From an uncultured Collinsella sp. (lineage in GTDB: Bacteria; Actinomycetota; Coriobacteriia; Coriobacteriales; Coriobacteriaceae): a stretch of DNA of 40,672 nt. The position numbers were made by a program, and so were the translations under genes. The stretch lies in assembly GCA_902491895.1 (NCBI GenBank), contig CABUJH010000013.1:1-40672 (forward strand), in the 5' to 3' direction. The notes under the pieces were generated by a model. It searched no databases, had not been told where the DNA came from, and saw nothing but the letters and a program-made list of their open reading frames with translations. Shown piece after piece: positions 22,550 to 31,586 of the stretch. Each line of letters begins with the position of its first letter. The first letter of the stretch is position 1.

Positions 22550-23929
22550 ATGTTTATCGGAAGAACAGCGGAAATGTCCGAGCTCAATCGACTGTATGGC
22601 ACGGGCTCCTTTGAGATGCCTGTGATTTACGGCCGCCGTCGTGTGGGTAAAACGCGCCTTATCACAGAGTTCATCCAAGGCAAGAAGGCTATTTACTTTC
22701 AAGCTCGTCGTACCAATGCGGAGGCAAACCTGCACGGCTTTAGCCAGGCGATACTCGCGGGTTCGGTTGGTGCTGCAGGCGTGTCATTTCGTAGTTTTGA
22801 CGAGGCGTTCGATGCATTGGCCACCATGGCTCGCACGGAACGTTTGATTGTCGTGATTGACGAGTATCCCTATCTCGCCCAATCGAATCCCGAGATCAGC
22901 TCGTTGCTGCAAGATAAGATCGATCACCTGTACAAAGAGACCAGGCTCATGCTGATTCTATGCGGCTCGTCTCTTTCGTTTATGGAGGAACAGGTGTTGG
23001 GCTACGAGAGCCCGCTATACGGTAGGCGTACGGCCCAGTTTAAGATCATGCCGCTCGATTTTATGACGACCCTCGGCCTGTGGCAGAGCATGAGTCGCGA
23101 AGACGCTGCAGTTTGCTATGGCATGACGGGCGGCATTCCTGCATATATCGAGAAAGTCGATCCTGCCGCACCGCTCAAGGACAACATCAAACGTCTTTTT
23201 CTTACTCCTACGGGCTATCTCTTTGAGGAGCCGAGTAACCTGCTATTGCAAGAGTGCCGCAATCCCGAGCAATATGATGCGATCGTGCAGGCAATTGCTC
23301 AGGGGCGCTCGAAGATCTCGGAGATTGCGAGCTCTACGGGAATCCCTGCGAGCAACGTAAAGAGCTATGTGGATAAGCTGGCGTCACTTGGAATTGTCGA
23401 GCGCGAGCTGCCCCTAAACGAGACGAGCAATAAGCGAGCCGTGTATCTGCTGAGCGACCAGATGTTTAGGTTCTGGTACAAGTTTGTTCCGCAGAACATC
23501 GGGCTGATTCAAAACGATATGGCCGAGATGGCGTATAAGCGCATTGAGCCGCACATATCGGATTACATGGGTACGGTCTTTGAGCTGATATGCAGACAAT
23601 ACGTGTACGAACTTGCGCGGGCGGGCCGGCTCGATGTGGTTCCGGCAAGCGTTGGGCGCTGGTGGGGGACGGATAATCGCACACATACGCAGGAAGAAAT
23701 CGACTTGATTGTTGACGATGGCGAGGGCGCCGCGCTGTTTGCGGAGTGCAAATGGCGCAATGAACCGACGGATGAAGACGTGCTGCAAAAGCTCGTGCAC
23801 CGAAGCGAGCTCTTTAGACGGCAACGAAAAAGCTATGCACTTTTCTCAAAAAGCGGCTTTACGCAGGGATGTCGGGATGCCGCGGAGAGTAGGGGAGACG
23901 TCAAGCTGATCTCGTTTGCCGAGATGTGA
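22550..23929 (+). CDS. P-loop ATPase with C-terminal DUF234 nuclease-like domain (COG1672 type)
   Basis: Member of the archaeal/bacterial ATPase_2-DUF234 family, whose role is not established. The 459-residue product has Walker A GRRRVGKT at residues 28-35, Walker B IVVIDEYPYL near 101-110, a sensor-like ILCGSSLSFM, a winged-helix segment (SKISEIASSTGIPASNVKSYVDKLASLGIVER) near 258-290, and a C-terminal PD-(D/E)XK pattern: EIDLIVDD around 383-390 and FAECKWRN around 397-404. The ATG is set by GGAAGG 8 nt upstream; the large inverted repeat lies directly in front. It sits in a defence-rich island, and ATP-gated nuclease or regulatory activity is inference. Confidence 0.85.
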   Translation: MFIGRTAEMSELNRLYGTGSFEMPVIYGRRRVGKTRLITEFIQGKKAIYFQARRTNAEANLHGFSQAILAGSVGAAGVSFRSFDEAFDALATMARTERLIVVIDEYPYLAQSNPEISSLLQDKIDHLYKETRLMLILCGSSLSFMEEQVLGYESPLYGRRTAQFKIMPLDFMTTLGLWQSMSREDAAVCYGMTGGIPAYIEKVDPAAPLKDNIKRLFLTPTGYLFEEPSNLLLQECRNPEQYDAIVQAIAQGRSKISEIASSTGIPASNVKSYVDKLASLGIVERELPLNETSNKRAVYLLSDQMFRFWYKFVPQNIGLIQNDMAEMAYKRIEPHISDYMGTVFELICRQYVYELARAGRLDVVPASVGRWWGTDNRTHTQEEIDLIVDDGEGAALFAECKWRNEPTDEDVLQKLVHRSELFRRQRKSYALFSKSGFTQGCRDAAESRGDVKLISFAEM

Positions 23930-24026
23930 GGGCCCGTCCTGTGTTTGTGTCCGCACGAGCGCCTATTCTTACGGCAATGTAGCCGCCTATGTAGTAAGCG
24001 GCAGGCAACGGAGAAAGGCCCTAACC

Positions 24027-24761
24027 GTGTCAGCTGAAAAGACGCCGGGTATCTCGGCTATCGATACGACGAACTTTGCGCGCCAGATTGTGCTGGACTT
24101 TGAGTTTGCGCCGGTGCCAAAGCAGCGCCAGCGCCGTGGACTGCGCAACGAGATTATCGAGGTCGGCGCTGTCAAGCTCGATTACCACGGCAACGTTATG
24201 GGCGAGTTCTCGCAGTTTGTGCAGACGGAATTTACCGAAGGCGTTGCGTTTCCCGTACGCGAGCTTACGGGGATATCGGCCGTGGACACCGCGATGGCCG
24301 ATCCGCTCTACATGGTGATCAAAAGGCTCAGCGATTGGATTGGTCGCTATTCCGCCCAGATAGTTTGCTGGAGTAGGACGGATCGTCGACAGCTTTTGAC
24401 CGAGTGTCAGGCAAAGCATATCGACCTTTCCGCATTTCCTACGGATTGGGCCGACCTGCAGGCGTTTTACACCTCGATCATGGACGTGGGCAGCCACGGG
24501 CGCGTTTCGTTGGGCGACGCGGCAACGTGGTTTGGCATCGAGTTTGACGAGTCGACGGGCCACGCCCACAGCGCCCTTGCCGATGCGCGCGTGACCGCCA
24601 AGCTGCTCAAGCAGGCGATGGACGGGAACTACCGCGTGAGCCCGCGCGCCCAGGAGATCCGCCAGCGGTGGGGGATGGGCGAGCGAGCTCAGACGCGCCT
24701 TTCCAAGAAGTGCCCCGAGCTGGGCGACTTGCTTCTGAAGCTGAAGGCGGAGGGGAGGTAG
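24027..24761 (+). CDS. DEDDh-family 3'-5' exonuclease-like protein
   Basis: Predicted exonuclease of the RNase T / DnaQ superfamily. The product (244 residues from the GTG at 24027) has QIVLDFEFAPV with the DxE motif near residue 20, NEIIEVGAVKLD, a central Asp region (CWSRTDRRQLL), and the closing HSALADARVTAKLL with the H-x4-D signature. A short tail follows. The GTG start is preferred since GGAGAAAGG lies 8 nt upstream; a longer frame from 23916 overlaps the ATPase gene. Similar stand-alone exonucleases take part in RNA or DNA turnover; a tie to the adjacent defence genes is only positional. Confidence 0.82.
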   Translation: MSAEKTPGISAIDTTNFARQIVLDFEFAPVPKQRQRRGLRNEIIEVGAVKLDYHGNVMGEFSQFVQTEFTEGVAFPVRELTGISAVDTAMADPLYMVIKRLSDWIGRYSAQIVCWSRTDRRQLLTECQAKHIDLSAFPTDWADLQAFYTSIMDVGSHGRVSLGDAATWFGIEFDESTGHAHSALADARVTAKLLKQAMDGNYRVSPRAQEIRQRWGMGERAQTRLSKKCPELGDLLLKLKAEGR

Positions 24762-25040
24762 AGCGGCGACATCGGTTTTCGTAGTCATAATTCATTTGGT
24801 AAATCAACCGTATGCGGATAGACCATATTCCGATGTGCCCGGGATGTCCGATGATTCAAGTCAACGGGGCTCAGTTTCTATTTATGGGCGTTACTTTATG
24901 CGGGCAAGCGTGTTCACATGCGCGAACGGCATGGAGGCAAATCACAAGGCATTCACGCTATTCGCAGCATTGTTGAGCAACAAACCGCGCGAGGTAAAAA
25001 CGATTCCTTTTGCAGAAAACCCCATGACACGGCAAGCTGA

Positions 25041-25089
25041 TTGAAAGACAATAGATAAAGCTGTAACAAGGGTGATTTATCGTTCACCC
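25041..25089 (+). promoter_or_regulatory. Candidate promoter and small hairpin before the defence operon
   Basis: TTGAAA (25041-25046), a 17-bp spacer and TAACAA (25064-25069) precede GGGTGA/TCACCC (25070-25075 with 25084-25089), an operator-like inverted repeat at the expected start of transcription. The rest of the 24762-25118 gap shows only an 82-codon TTG frame with no ribosome binding site, which I do not accept as a gene. Confidence 0.4.
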
Positions 25090-25118
25090 CGGTATCAATA
25101 AAACCCAGGAGATTTTTC

Positions 25119-25241
25119 GTGGCCATTCAGACGAAAACTCTTCGGGGGGGGGTGCTCGCCAGCGAGTGTCTTCCTTCGATAGACAATCCTAGCGTTATCT
25201 TGCGACACGCATTTTCGCTTCTCGTAAAGCGGGGCGCGTGA
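25119..25241 (+). CDS. 40-codon leader ORF containing a nine-G tract, coupled to the helicase
   Basis: A GTG start at 25119 has AGGAG (25107-25111) 7 nt upstream, the best ribosome binding site in this region. The frame encodes VAIQTKTLRGG and 29 further residues with no recognisable domain, and ends in TGA at 25239-25241, overlapping the helicase ATG (TGATG). The G9 run at 25144-25152 encodes part of it. With eight G the frame would stop at 25180-25182, and with ten at 25190-25192, in both cases well before the helicase. The helicase has no good ribosome binding site of its own, so it probably depends on this ORF by termination-reinitiation. The product itself may be irrelevant; the ORF looks like a switchable translational leader. 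Confidence 0.6.
   Translation: MAIQTKTLRGGVLASECLPSIDNPSVILRHAFSLLVKRGA
25144..25152 (+). repeat. Mononucleotide tract of nine G
   Basis: The run is flanked by TTC and TGC. Homopolymer G tracts of this length are classic slipped-strand mispairing sites in bacteria that use phase variation. It lies inside the leader ORF of the defence operon and is the only tract of this length I noticed in the window. Confidence 0.9.
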
Positions 25242-28200
25242 TGGCAAAGCTAGCAGAGATAACGCCCGGTACGCGCGTTCGCGGTATCGCGGGGGATTCG
25301 CCCGTGACTATCAGGGCTGTCGAATGGCATGGCGATTCCATCTTAAACGTAACCTACAAGACGGACCAGGGCGCACTGGGTGACCAACTTCTCTTCGATA
25401 CAGACGAGGATAAATACATCATCGAAAAGTCCAGCGCCTGGGCGTTCGATGCCGACCCCGATGACCTGCGACTCGTGTCCGAGGCATATCGCATAGGTTT
25501 GGCTCATCTGTTCGATCCCTATCTGGCTATTCGTACGTCGTCTATCGAGCCGCTGCCGCACCAGATTTCGGCCGTCTACAAGGAAATGCTGCCGCGCTTG
25601 CCGCTGCGTTATGTGCTGGCGGACGACCCCGGTGCAGGCAAGACCATCATGACGGGCCTCCTAATAAAAGAAATGATTGCTCGCGGCGATCTTAGGCGTT
25701 GCCTTATCGTGGCTCCCGGTAATCTTGTGGAACAGTGGCAAGACGAGCTATGGCAAAAGTTTGGGCTCAAATTTCGCTTGCTTACAAACGATGTGCTGGA
25801 GTCTTCTGCTACCGGGAATCCCTTCGACGAGGTCGATTTTTGTATCGGCCGCCTAGATAAGCTGGCTCGCAACGACGAGATCCAAAAGAAGCTAAGGGCA
25901 ACTTCGTGGGATCTTGTGGTGTGCGACGAGGCACACAAGATGAGCGCGACAAACTTTGGCGGCGAGTTTAAACCGACCAAACGCTATAAGCTCGGTCAGC
26001 TCTTGGGTGACACAACCGAAAACTTGTTGCTCCTTACCGCTACGCCTCACAACGGTAAGCCGGCTGACTTCCGCTACTTTATGGCGCTCGTGGACAAGGA
26101 CCGGTTTGCGGGAGGCAACCGCGTTAAGAATCCTGCGGCGCGCTCCACTGCCGGCCAGGCTCAGAGCCTTCCGCCCGCCGCTTCGCTTGACTGCGATGTT
26201 TCCGATGTGATGCGTCGCCTCGTGAAAGAGGAGCTGCTCAAGTTCGATGGGCGCCCGCTATTCCCCGAACGCTGCGCCTACACAGTCGAATACGACCTAT
26301 CTCCTGCCGAGCAGGAGCTCTATGACTCGGTGACTCATTACGTCACTGAGGAGTTTAACCGTGCGGAGCGCTTGGGTGGCAAGCATAAGAACAGCGTCGG
26401 CTTTGCTTTGACTATCTTGCAGCGTCGTCTTGCGTCGAGTCCCGAGGCCATCTATCAGTCGCTTCGACGTCGCCGCATACGGCTTGAGTCCAAGCTCGCC
26501 GAGGCAAAAAGCGTTGCGAGCGGCAAGGTCGCCTATACAGATAAATGGGGCATCGATTCCAGAGATTTTGATGAGGACGATTACGACTCCGAAGAGTACG
26601 AGCAAATGGAAGATGACGTCGTAGACACCGCTTCTGCGGCGGCGACTGCGGCTGAGCTCGATGCCGAGATCGCGATTTTACGCACGCTCGAGCGCAAGGC
26701 AAACGATGTTCGCATTAGTGGCGAGGACCGTAAGTGGGAGGAGCTTTCGCGACTGCTGCAAGACGATTCCAATATGTTTGGCATGGACGGTCGACGTGAG
26801 AAGCTCATCATCTTTACCGAACACAAGGACACACTGAACTACCTCGCAGGGAAGATTGGCTCCCTCCTGGGCGACCGTTCTGCCGTGCTCACCATTAAGG
26901 GCGGTATGACGCGCGACGAGCGCCATCGTGCCGAGGAAATGTTCAAGCAGGATGCGAACTCGCGCATCCTTGTTGCCACGGATGCCGCCGGCGAGGGCAT
27001 TAACCTACAGCGTGCGCACCTTATGATCAACTACGATCTGCCGTGGAATCCCAATCGACTCGAGCAGCGCTTCGGTCGTATTCACCGCATTGGTCAGATC
27101 GAAGTATGCCATCTGTGGAACCTTGTCTCCACGCAGACGCGCGAGGGAGAAGTATTCCAACGCCTGTTCAGCAAGCTCGAGGTGGAACGTGCCGCGCTGG
27201 GCGGCAAGGTTTTCGACATCTTGGGCAGGGTTACCTTTGAAGGCAAGACGCTCCGTGACTTGCTCCTCGATGCGATTCGCTATGGCGATGACCCCGAGGT
27301 ACGGGCGCGGCTCAACCAGGTAGTCGATGCATCGCTCGATACGAGCTCCATTAAACGGCTCCTCAAGGAATATGCGCTTACCGATGACGTCATGGACGCT
27401 CGCGGCGTAAGCGCTATTCGCGAGGACATGGAACGCATGGAGGCGCGCAAGCTCGAGCCGCACTTTATCAAGGCATTTTTCATGGCGGCAATGAAGCGCT
27501 TGGGAGGACGCGTGGCATCTCGCGAGACTGGCAGGTTCGAGGTGCTCGAGGTGCCGTTCTCGGTTCGCTCGATGAGCATGGACGGCGAATGCGGCCACGT
27601 GCTTGCCTCCTATGAGCGTATTTGCTTTGACAAAGAATCTAAAGAGGGTCCTGGACTCGTTCCCGCGGAGTTGGTATGCCCCGGTGAACCGCTTTTGGAT
27701 GCAACGGTGAAGGTGCTGATTGGCCAAATGGGTTCGGCGCTTAAGCGGGGCTGTGTGCTCGTGGACGATAGAGATTTTGGAGACAAGCCGAGACTCTTGC
27801 TCTATATCGAGAACTCCGTCCAGGACGACACGACGCTGGCCGACGGCACCAAGCGTACGGTATCCAAAGAGTTTAGGTTCGTTGAGGTTGACGCTGCGGG
27901 CGAAGCCCGTGATGCGGGCTATGCGCCCTATTTGGACTATCGCGGTCCTCGTCCGTCCGAGGCATCTGCCGCGCACACTATCGCTTCTGAGCAGGAGTGG
28001 CTTACCGGCGACATTGACGCGCTTGCCATGGATTTCGCCATTCGCGAGATCCTCCCTGCGAGCCTCAAAGAGGTGCGCAATCGTCGTATTCCGCAGATCG
28101 AGAAGATCGAGCGAGCCGTTGACGCGCGTCTTACCGACGAGGCCAATTATTGGGATGGTCGCGCGTGGGAGCTGGAGGAGAAAGAAAAGCAAGGCAAGAA

Positions 28201-28777
28201 GACACGCCTGAGCTCTCTGAATGCTCGTCGTCGCGCCGATGATCTGCGCGACCGCAGACAAATGCGCTTGGCGGAGCTGCAGCGCGAAAAGACCATCACT
28301 CCCGCGACTCCGAGGGTGCTGGGCGGCGCGCTTGTGATTCCAGTTGGCATGCTACCCCACGACTCGCATGCTACCGCCGAATCCAGTGCGGCAGGCAGGC
28401 GCGAGGTAGAGCTTGCCGGCATGCGTGCCGTCATGGCTATCGAGCGGGAGCTGGGGTTTACGCCGCGGGATCGAAGCGCGGATAACTGCGGCTACGACAT
28501 CGAATCCGTGGTGCCCGATGAGCTTCATGCCAAGGGGCCGGCGCTGCGAATGATCGAGGTCAAGGGTCGCACCGCGGGCGCCACTACGGTCACCGTCTCG
28601 CACAACGAAGTGATGTGTGCGCTCAACAGGCCAGATGCCTTTGTGCTCGCACTGGTCGAGGTCGATGGAAACACGACCCGAACTTCTTACATCGCACATC
28701 CATTTACAAGTCCGCCGGATTATGCCGCGGCAAGCACGAACTACGACATCGAACGCCTCAAGGAAGCAGCGACGTGA
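25241..28777 (+). CDS. SNF2-type helicase with C-terminal DUF3883 domain (defence operon helicase)
   Basis: Predicted DNA translocase of a helicase-methylase-ATPase defence operon. The product (1178 residues from ATG 25241; GTG 25238 is an alternative) has Walker A DDPGAGKT at 128-135, DEAH at 229-232, LTATPHNGK near 266-274, and the C-terminal helicase lobe with ILVATDAAGEGINLQ and NPNRLEQRFGRIHRIGQ. The final 130 or so residues carry GYDIESVVPDE and MIEVKGRTAGATTVTVSHNE, the DUF3883 domain, which looks nuclease-like. The start overlaps the leader ORF stop. It is related in organisation to DrmD of DISARM. The methyltransferase gene follows 19 bp later. Confidence 0.9.
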   Translation: MAKLAEITPGTRVRGIAGDSPVTIRAVEWHGDSILNVTYKTDQGALGDQLLFDTDEDKYIIEKSSAWAFDADPDDLRLVSEAYRIGLAHLFDPYLAIRTSSIEPLPHQISAVYKEMLPRLPLRYVLADDPGAGKTIMTGLLIKEMIARGDLRRCLIVAPGNLVEQWQDELWQKFGLKFRLLTNDVLESSATGNPFDEVDFCIGRLDKLARNDEIQKKLRATSWDLVVCDEAHKMSATNFGGEFKPTKRYKLGQLLGDTTENLLLLTATPHNGKPADFRYFMALVDKDRFAGGNRVKNPAARSTAGQAQSLPPAASLDCDVSDVMRRLVKEELLKFDGRPLFPERCAYTVEYDLSPAEQELYDSVTHYVTEEFNRAERLGGKHKNSVGFALTILQRRLASSPEAIYQSLRRRRIRLESKLAEAKSVASGKVAYTDKWGIDSRDFDEDDYDSEEYEQMEDDVVDTASAAATAAELDAEIAILRTLERKANDVRISGEDRKWEELSRLLQDDSNMFGMDGRREKLIIFTEHKDTLNYLAGKIGSLLGDRSAVLTIKGGMTRDERHRAEEMFKQDANSRILVATDAAGEGINLQRAHLMINYDLPWNPNRLEQRFGRIHRIGQIEVCHLWNLVSTQTREGEVFQRLFSKLEVERAALGGKVFDILGRVTFEGKTLRDLLLDAIRYGDDPEVRARLNQVVDASLDTSSIKRLLKEYALTDDVMDARGVSAIREDMERMEARKLEPHFIKAFFMAAMKRLGGRVASRETGRFEVLEVPFSVRSMSMDGECGHVLASYERICFDKESKEGPGLVPAELVCPGEPLLDATVKVLIGQMGSALKRGCVLVDDRDFGDKPRLLLYIENSVQDDTTLADGTKRTVSKEFRFVEVDAAGEARDAGYAPYLDYRGPRPSEASAAHTIASEQEWLTGDIDALAMDFAIREILPASLKEVRNRRIPQIEKIERAVDARLTDEANYWDGRAWELEEKEKQGKKTRLSSLNARRRADDLRDRRQMRLAELQREKTITPATPRVLGGALVIPVGMLPHDSHATAESSAAGRREVELAGMRAVMAIERELGFTPRDRSADNCGYDIESVVPDELHAKGPALRMIEVKGRTAGATTVTVSHNEVMCALNRPDAFVLALVEVDGNTTRTSYIAHPFTSPPDYAAASTNYDIERLKEAAT

Positions 28778-28796
28778 TACTAGAGAGGGAGCAGGA

Positions 28797-31568
28797 ATGG
28801 CAGTAAAGAAGAAGCTCATCGAGGTGGCTCTGCCGCTCGACGATATCAATGCGGCGTCTGCACGTGAGAAGTCCATCCGCCATGGGCATCCTTCGACGCT
28901 GCATCTCTGGTAGGCCCGTCGCCCGCTGGCCGCGGCGCGCGCCGTTATCTGGTCGTCGCTGGTGGACGACCCGTCGGCGCATCCCGAGAAGTTCCCCACC
29001 GTGGAGGAGCAGGCTGCCGAGCGCGAGCGCCTGTTCGGCATCCTGCGCGAGCTCGTGGTGTGGGAGAACTCCAATAACGATCGTGTGCTTAATGCCGCCA
29101 AGGCTGAGATTAAAAAGTCGATGGGCGACGACTTGCCGCCCCTGCTGGATCCTTTTGCAGGCGGAGGCGCCATTCCGCTGGAAGCTCAACGTCTGGGTCT
29201 TAAGGCATATGCGCAGGACCTTAATCCGGTGGCCGTTACCATCAATAAGGCAATGATTGAGATTCCGCCGTTGTTCGCTGAGAAGACGGCCGTGAACCCG
29301 GAATCGCGCTCGCGCGCGAACATCGATTCGTGGACAGGAAACAACGGCCTGGCAGCCGACGTCAAATACTACGGCTCCTGGATGAAGGAAGAGGCCGCCC
29401 GCCGCATCGGATACCTGTATCCCAAAGTCAAGGTGTCGGCCGAACAGGGCGGCGGCAAGGCGACCGTCATCGCATGGCTGTGGACCCGCACCGTCAAGTG
29501 CCCCAACCCCGCCTGCGGGCACGAGGCAATCCTCGTGCGCTCGTTCGATCTCTCCAAGAAGAAGGGCAAGGAGTGGCACGTCGAGCCCGTCTGCGAGGAC
29601 GGCGAGGTGCGCTTCGAGGTCGCGCCTGGCAAGGCGACGCAGGACGGCACGGTGAACCGCCGCGGCGCGACCTGCGTGCACTGCGGGACACCTATAGATT
29701 TCAAATACGTCAGGGTGGAAGGCCGCGCGCACCGCATGGGCGAAAAACTTATGGCGATTGTTGCCGAAGGTAAGCGTGGGAGGGTTTATTGCGCGCCAAA
29801 CGATGAACAGGCATCCGTAGCGGACATCCCAAAGCCAGACGAATATCCCGATGCGGATATCGCATCTAACCCCAGGGACTTCAAGACTCCCAACTATGGT
29901 CTCGCAACTTTTTCTCAGCTCTTTACCAATCGACAGCTGACGGCGCTGACGACGTTCTCGGAGCTCGTCGGCGAGGCGCAGAAAAAGGCCGAGGCAGACG
30001 CCACTGCTGCCGGGCTGCCCGATGACGGCGTGGGCCTGGCGGACGGCGGCACCGGCGCCCGCGCCTACGGCGAGGCTATCGGCGTGTACTTGGCAAATCT
30101 TGTCGATCAGCTTGCAAACCACAATTCGTCAATCTGCAGCTGGCACGCCGGGAACACGCAACTCAGGATTGTTTTCTCGCGTCAAGCCATTCCAATGACA
30201 TGGGACTATGCAGAAAGTAATCCGTTCTGCAACTCATCTGGCTGCTTCGACAACCTGTTTATCCGGATGACAGAGGCCTTTCAGGGGCTTCCGAGCATCG
30301 TTAGCAAGCCAGGTATCGTTCGGCAATTTGACGCTCAGAGCGATAACGGCATGCGAAACATTGTTGTCTCAACCGATCCCCCGTACTACGACAACATCGG
30401 TTATGCAGACCTATCGGATTTCTTTTATGTCTGGCTGCGCCAATCGTTGCGACGCACTTACCCCAGACTTTTTAGCACCATGCTCGTGCCCAAGCACGAG
30501 GAGCTTGTGGCCACGCCTTATCGGGAAAGCCGCGGCAAGGACGGCGCGCGTGACTTCTTTGAAGAGGGCATGTTCAGTACATTCAAACAGATTTGTAAAT
30601 ATGCTTGTGATGACGTCCCTGTAACTATCTACTATGCCTTCAAACAAAGCGAGACCGAATCGACTAATGATGTCGAATCCACTGCGTCGACGGGCTGGGA
30701 GACAATGCTCTCTGCTATCATCCGCGCGGGGTTCTCTATCACTGGAACCTGGCCCATGCGAACCGAAATGGGCTCTCGTATGATTGCTTCGGGCACCAAT
30801 GCTCTCGCGTCCTCCATCGTCCTCGTCTGCCGCAAACGCCCCGAAGATGCCCCCATGGGTACGCGTCGCGACTTCGTGATGTCGCTCAAGCGCGAGCTGG
30901 GGTCTGCGCTCGATAAACTTCGTTCTTCGAATATCGCACCTGTTGACCTTGCGCAGTCGGCTATCGGACCGGGCATCGGAATGTACTCGCGCTTCTCGCA
31001 GGTGCTGGAGGCAGACGGCAGCCCCATGACGGTGCGCGCCGCGCTGCAACTTATCAACCAAGAGGTGGATGCGTACTTTAGCGACCAGGATGGCGAGCTC
31101 GATCGCGAGAGTCGTTTCTGCGTCGATCTCTACACGCAGAAAGCCTTTGACACCATTAAGTTTGGAGAAGCTGACGTGCTTGCTCGCGCTAAGAACGTTT
31201 CCATCGAAGGGCTGGCAGCCCAAGGGCTCCTTGCTTCCGTTAAGGGAAATGTGCACTTGCTCGATCGTAGCGAGGTGTCGGAGCGCGTTGACTTTAAGGC
31301 GCCTACTTGGCTTACGACCCAGCAGCTTACGCATGCGCTCGAGGAGGGCGGTGTTACGGCTTGCGCCAAGATCGTTAGCCAGACACTTGGTGGCCGTGCG
31401 GATGGTGCCAAGGCGCTGGCGTATCGCCTCTTTACCATTGCGGACAAGCGCAACTGGCAGCAGGAGGCCTTCGCCTACAACTCGCTTGTTACGGCATGGC
31501 CCGAGATTCAGTCGAAGGCGGCGCAGCTTGCTGTCGAGCGTCCCATGCAAGACTCACTATTCGATTAG
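28797..31568 (+). pseudogene. DUF1156 adenine-type DNA methyltransferase interrupted by an amber codon
   Basis: The methylase of the defence operon (COG1743 type), expected to mark self DNA. The start at 28797 has GGGAGCAGG upstream and the frame reads MAVKKKLIEVALPLDDINAA, then HPSTLHLW followed by TAG at 28911-28913 and then ARRPLAAARAV. The family motif is LWWARRPLAAARA, so the stop replaces the second Trp (TGG to TAG). Downstream the frame is intact: DPFAGGGAIPLEAQRLG (motif I, about residue 118), two Zn-ribbon-like CxxC pairs near 234-300, and DPPYYDNIGYADL (motif IV, about residue 527). Full length would be about 923 residues. No good reinitiation site follows the stop. GC-rich blocks (about 29340-29690 and 29940-30080) alternate with AT-richer DNA, suggesting recombination. 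Confidence 0.9.
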
Positions 31569-31586
31569 GCCCTAAGGAGATAAACC

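Noticed and set aside
24796..25044. 82-codon frame with TTG start before the defence operon
   Set aside because: No ribosome binding site, no domain, and it overlaps the candidate promoter.
28911..28913. Pyrrolysine or programmed readthrough at the TAG of the methylase
   Set aside because: The family has Trp at this place and a single base change explains it; no pyrrolysine system is expected or seen.
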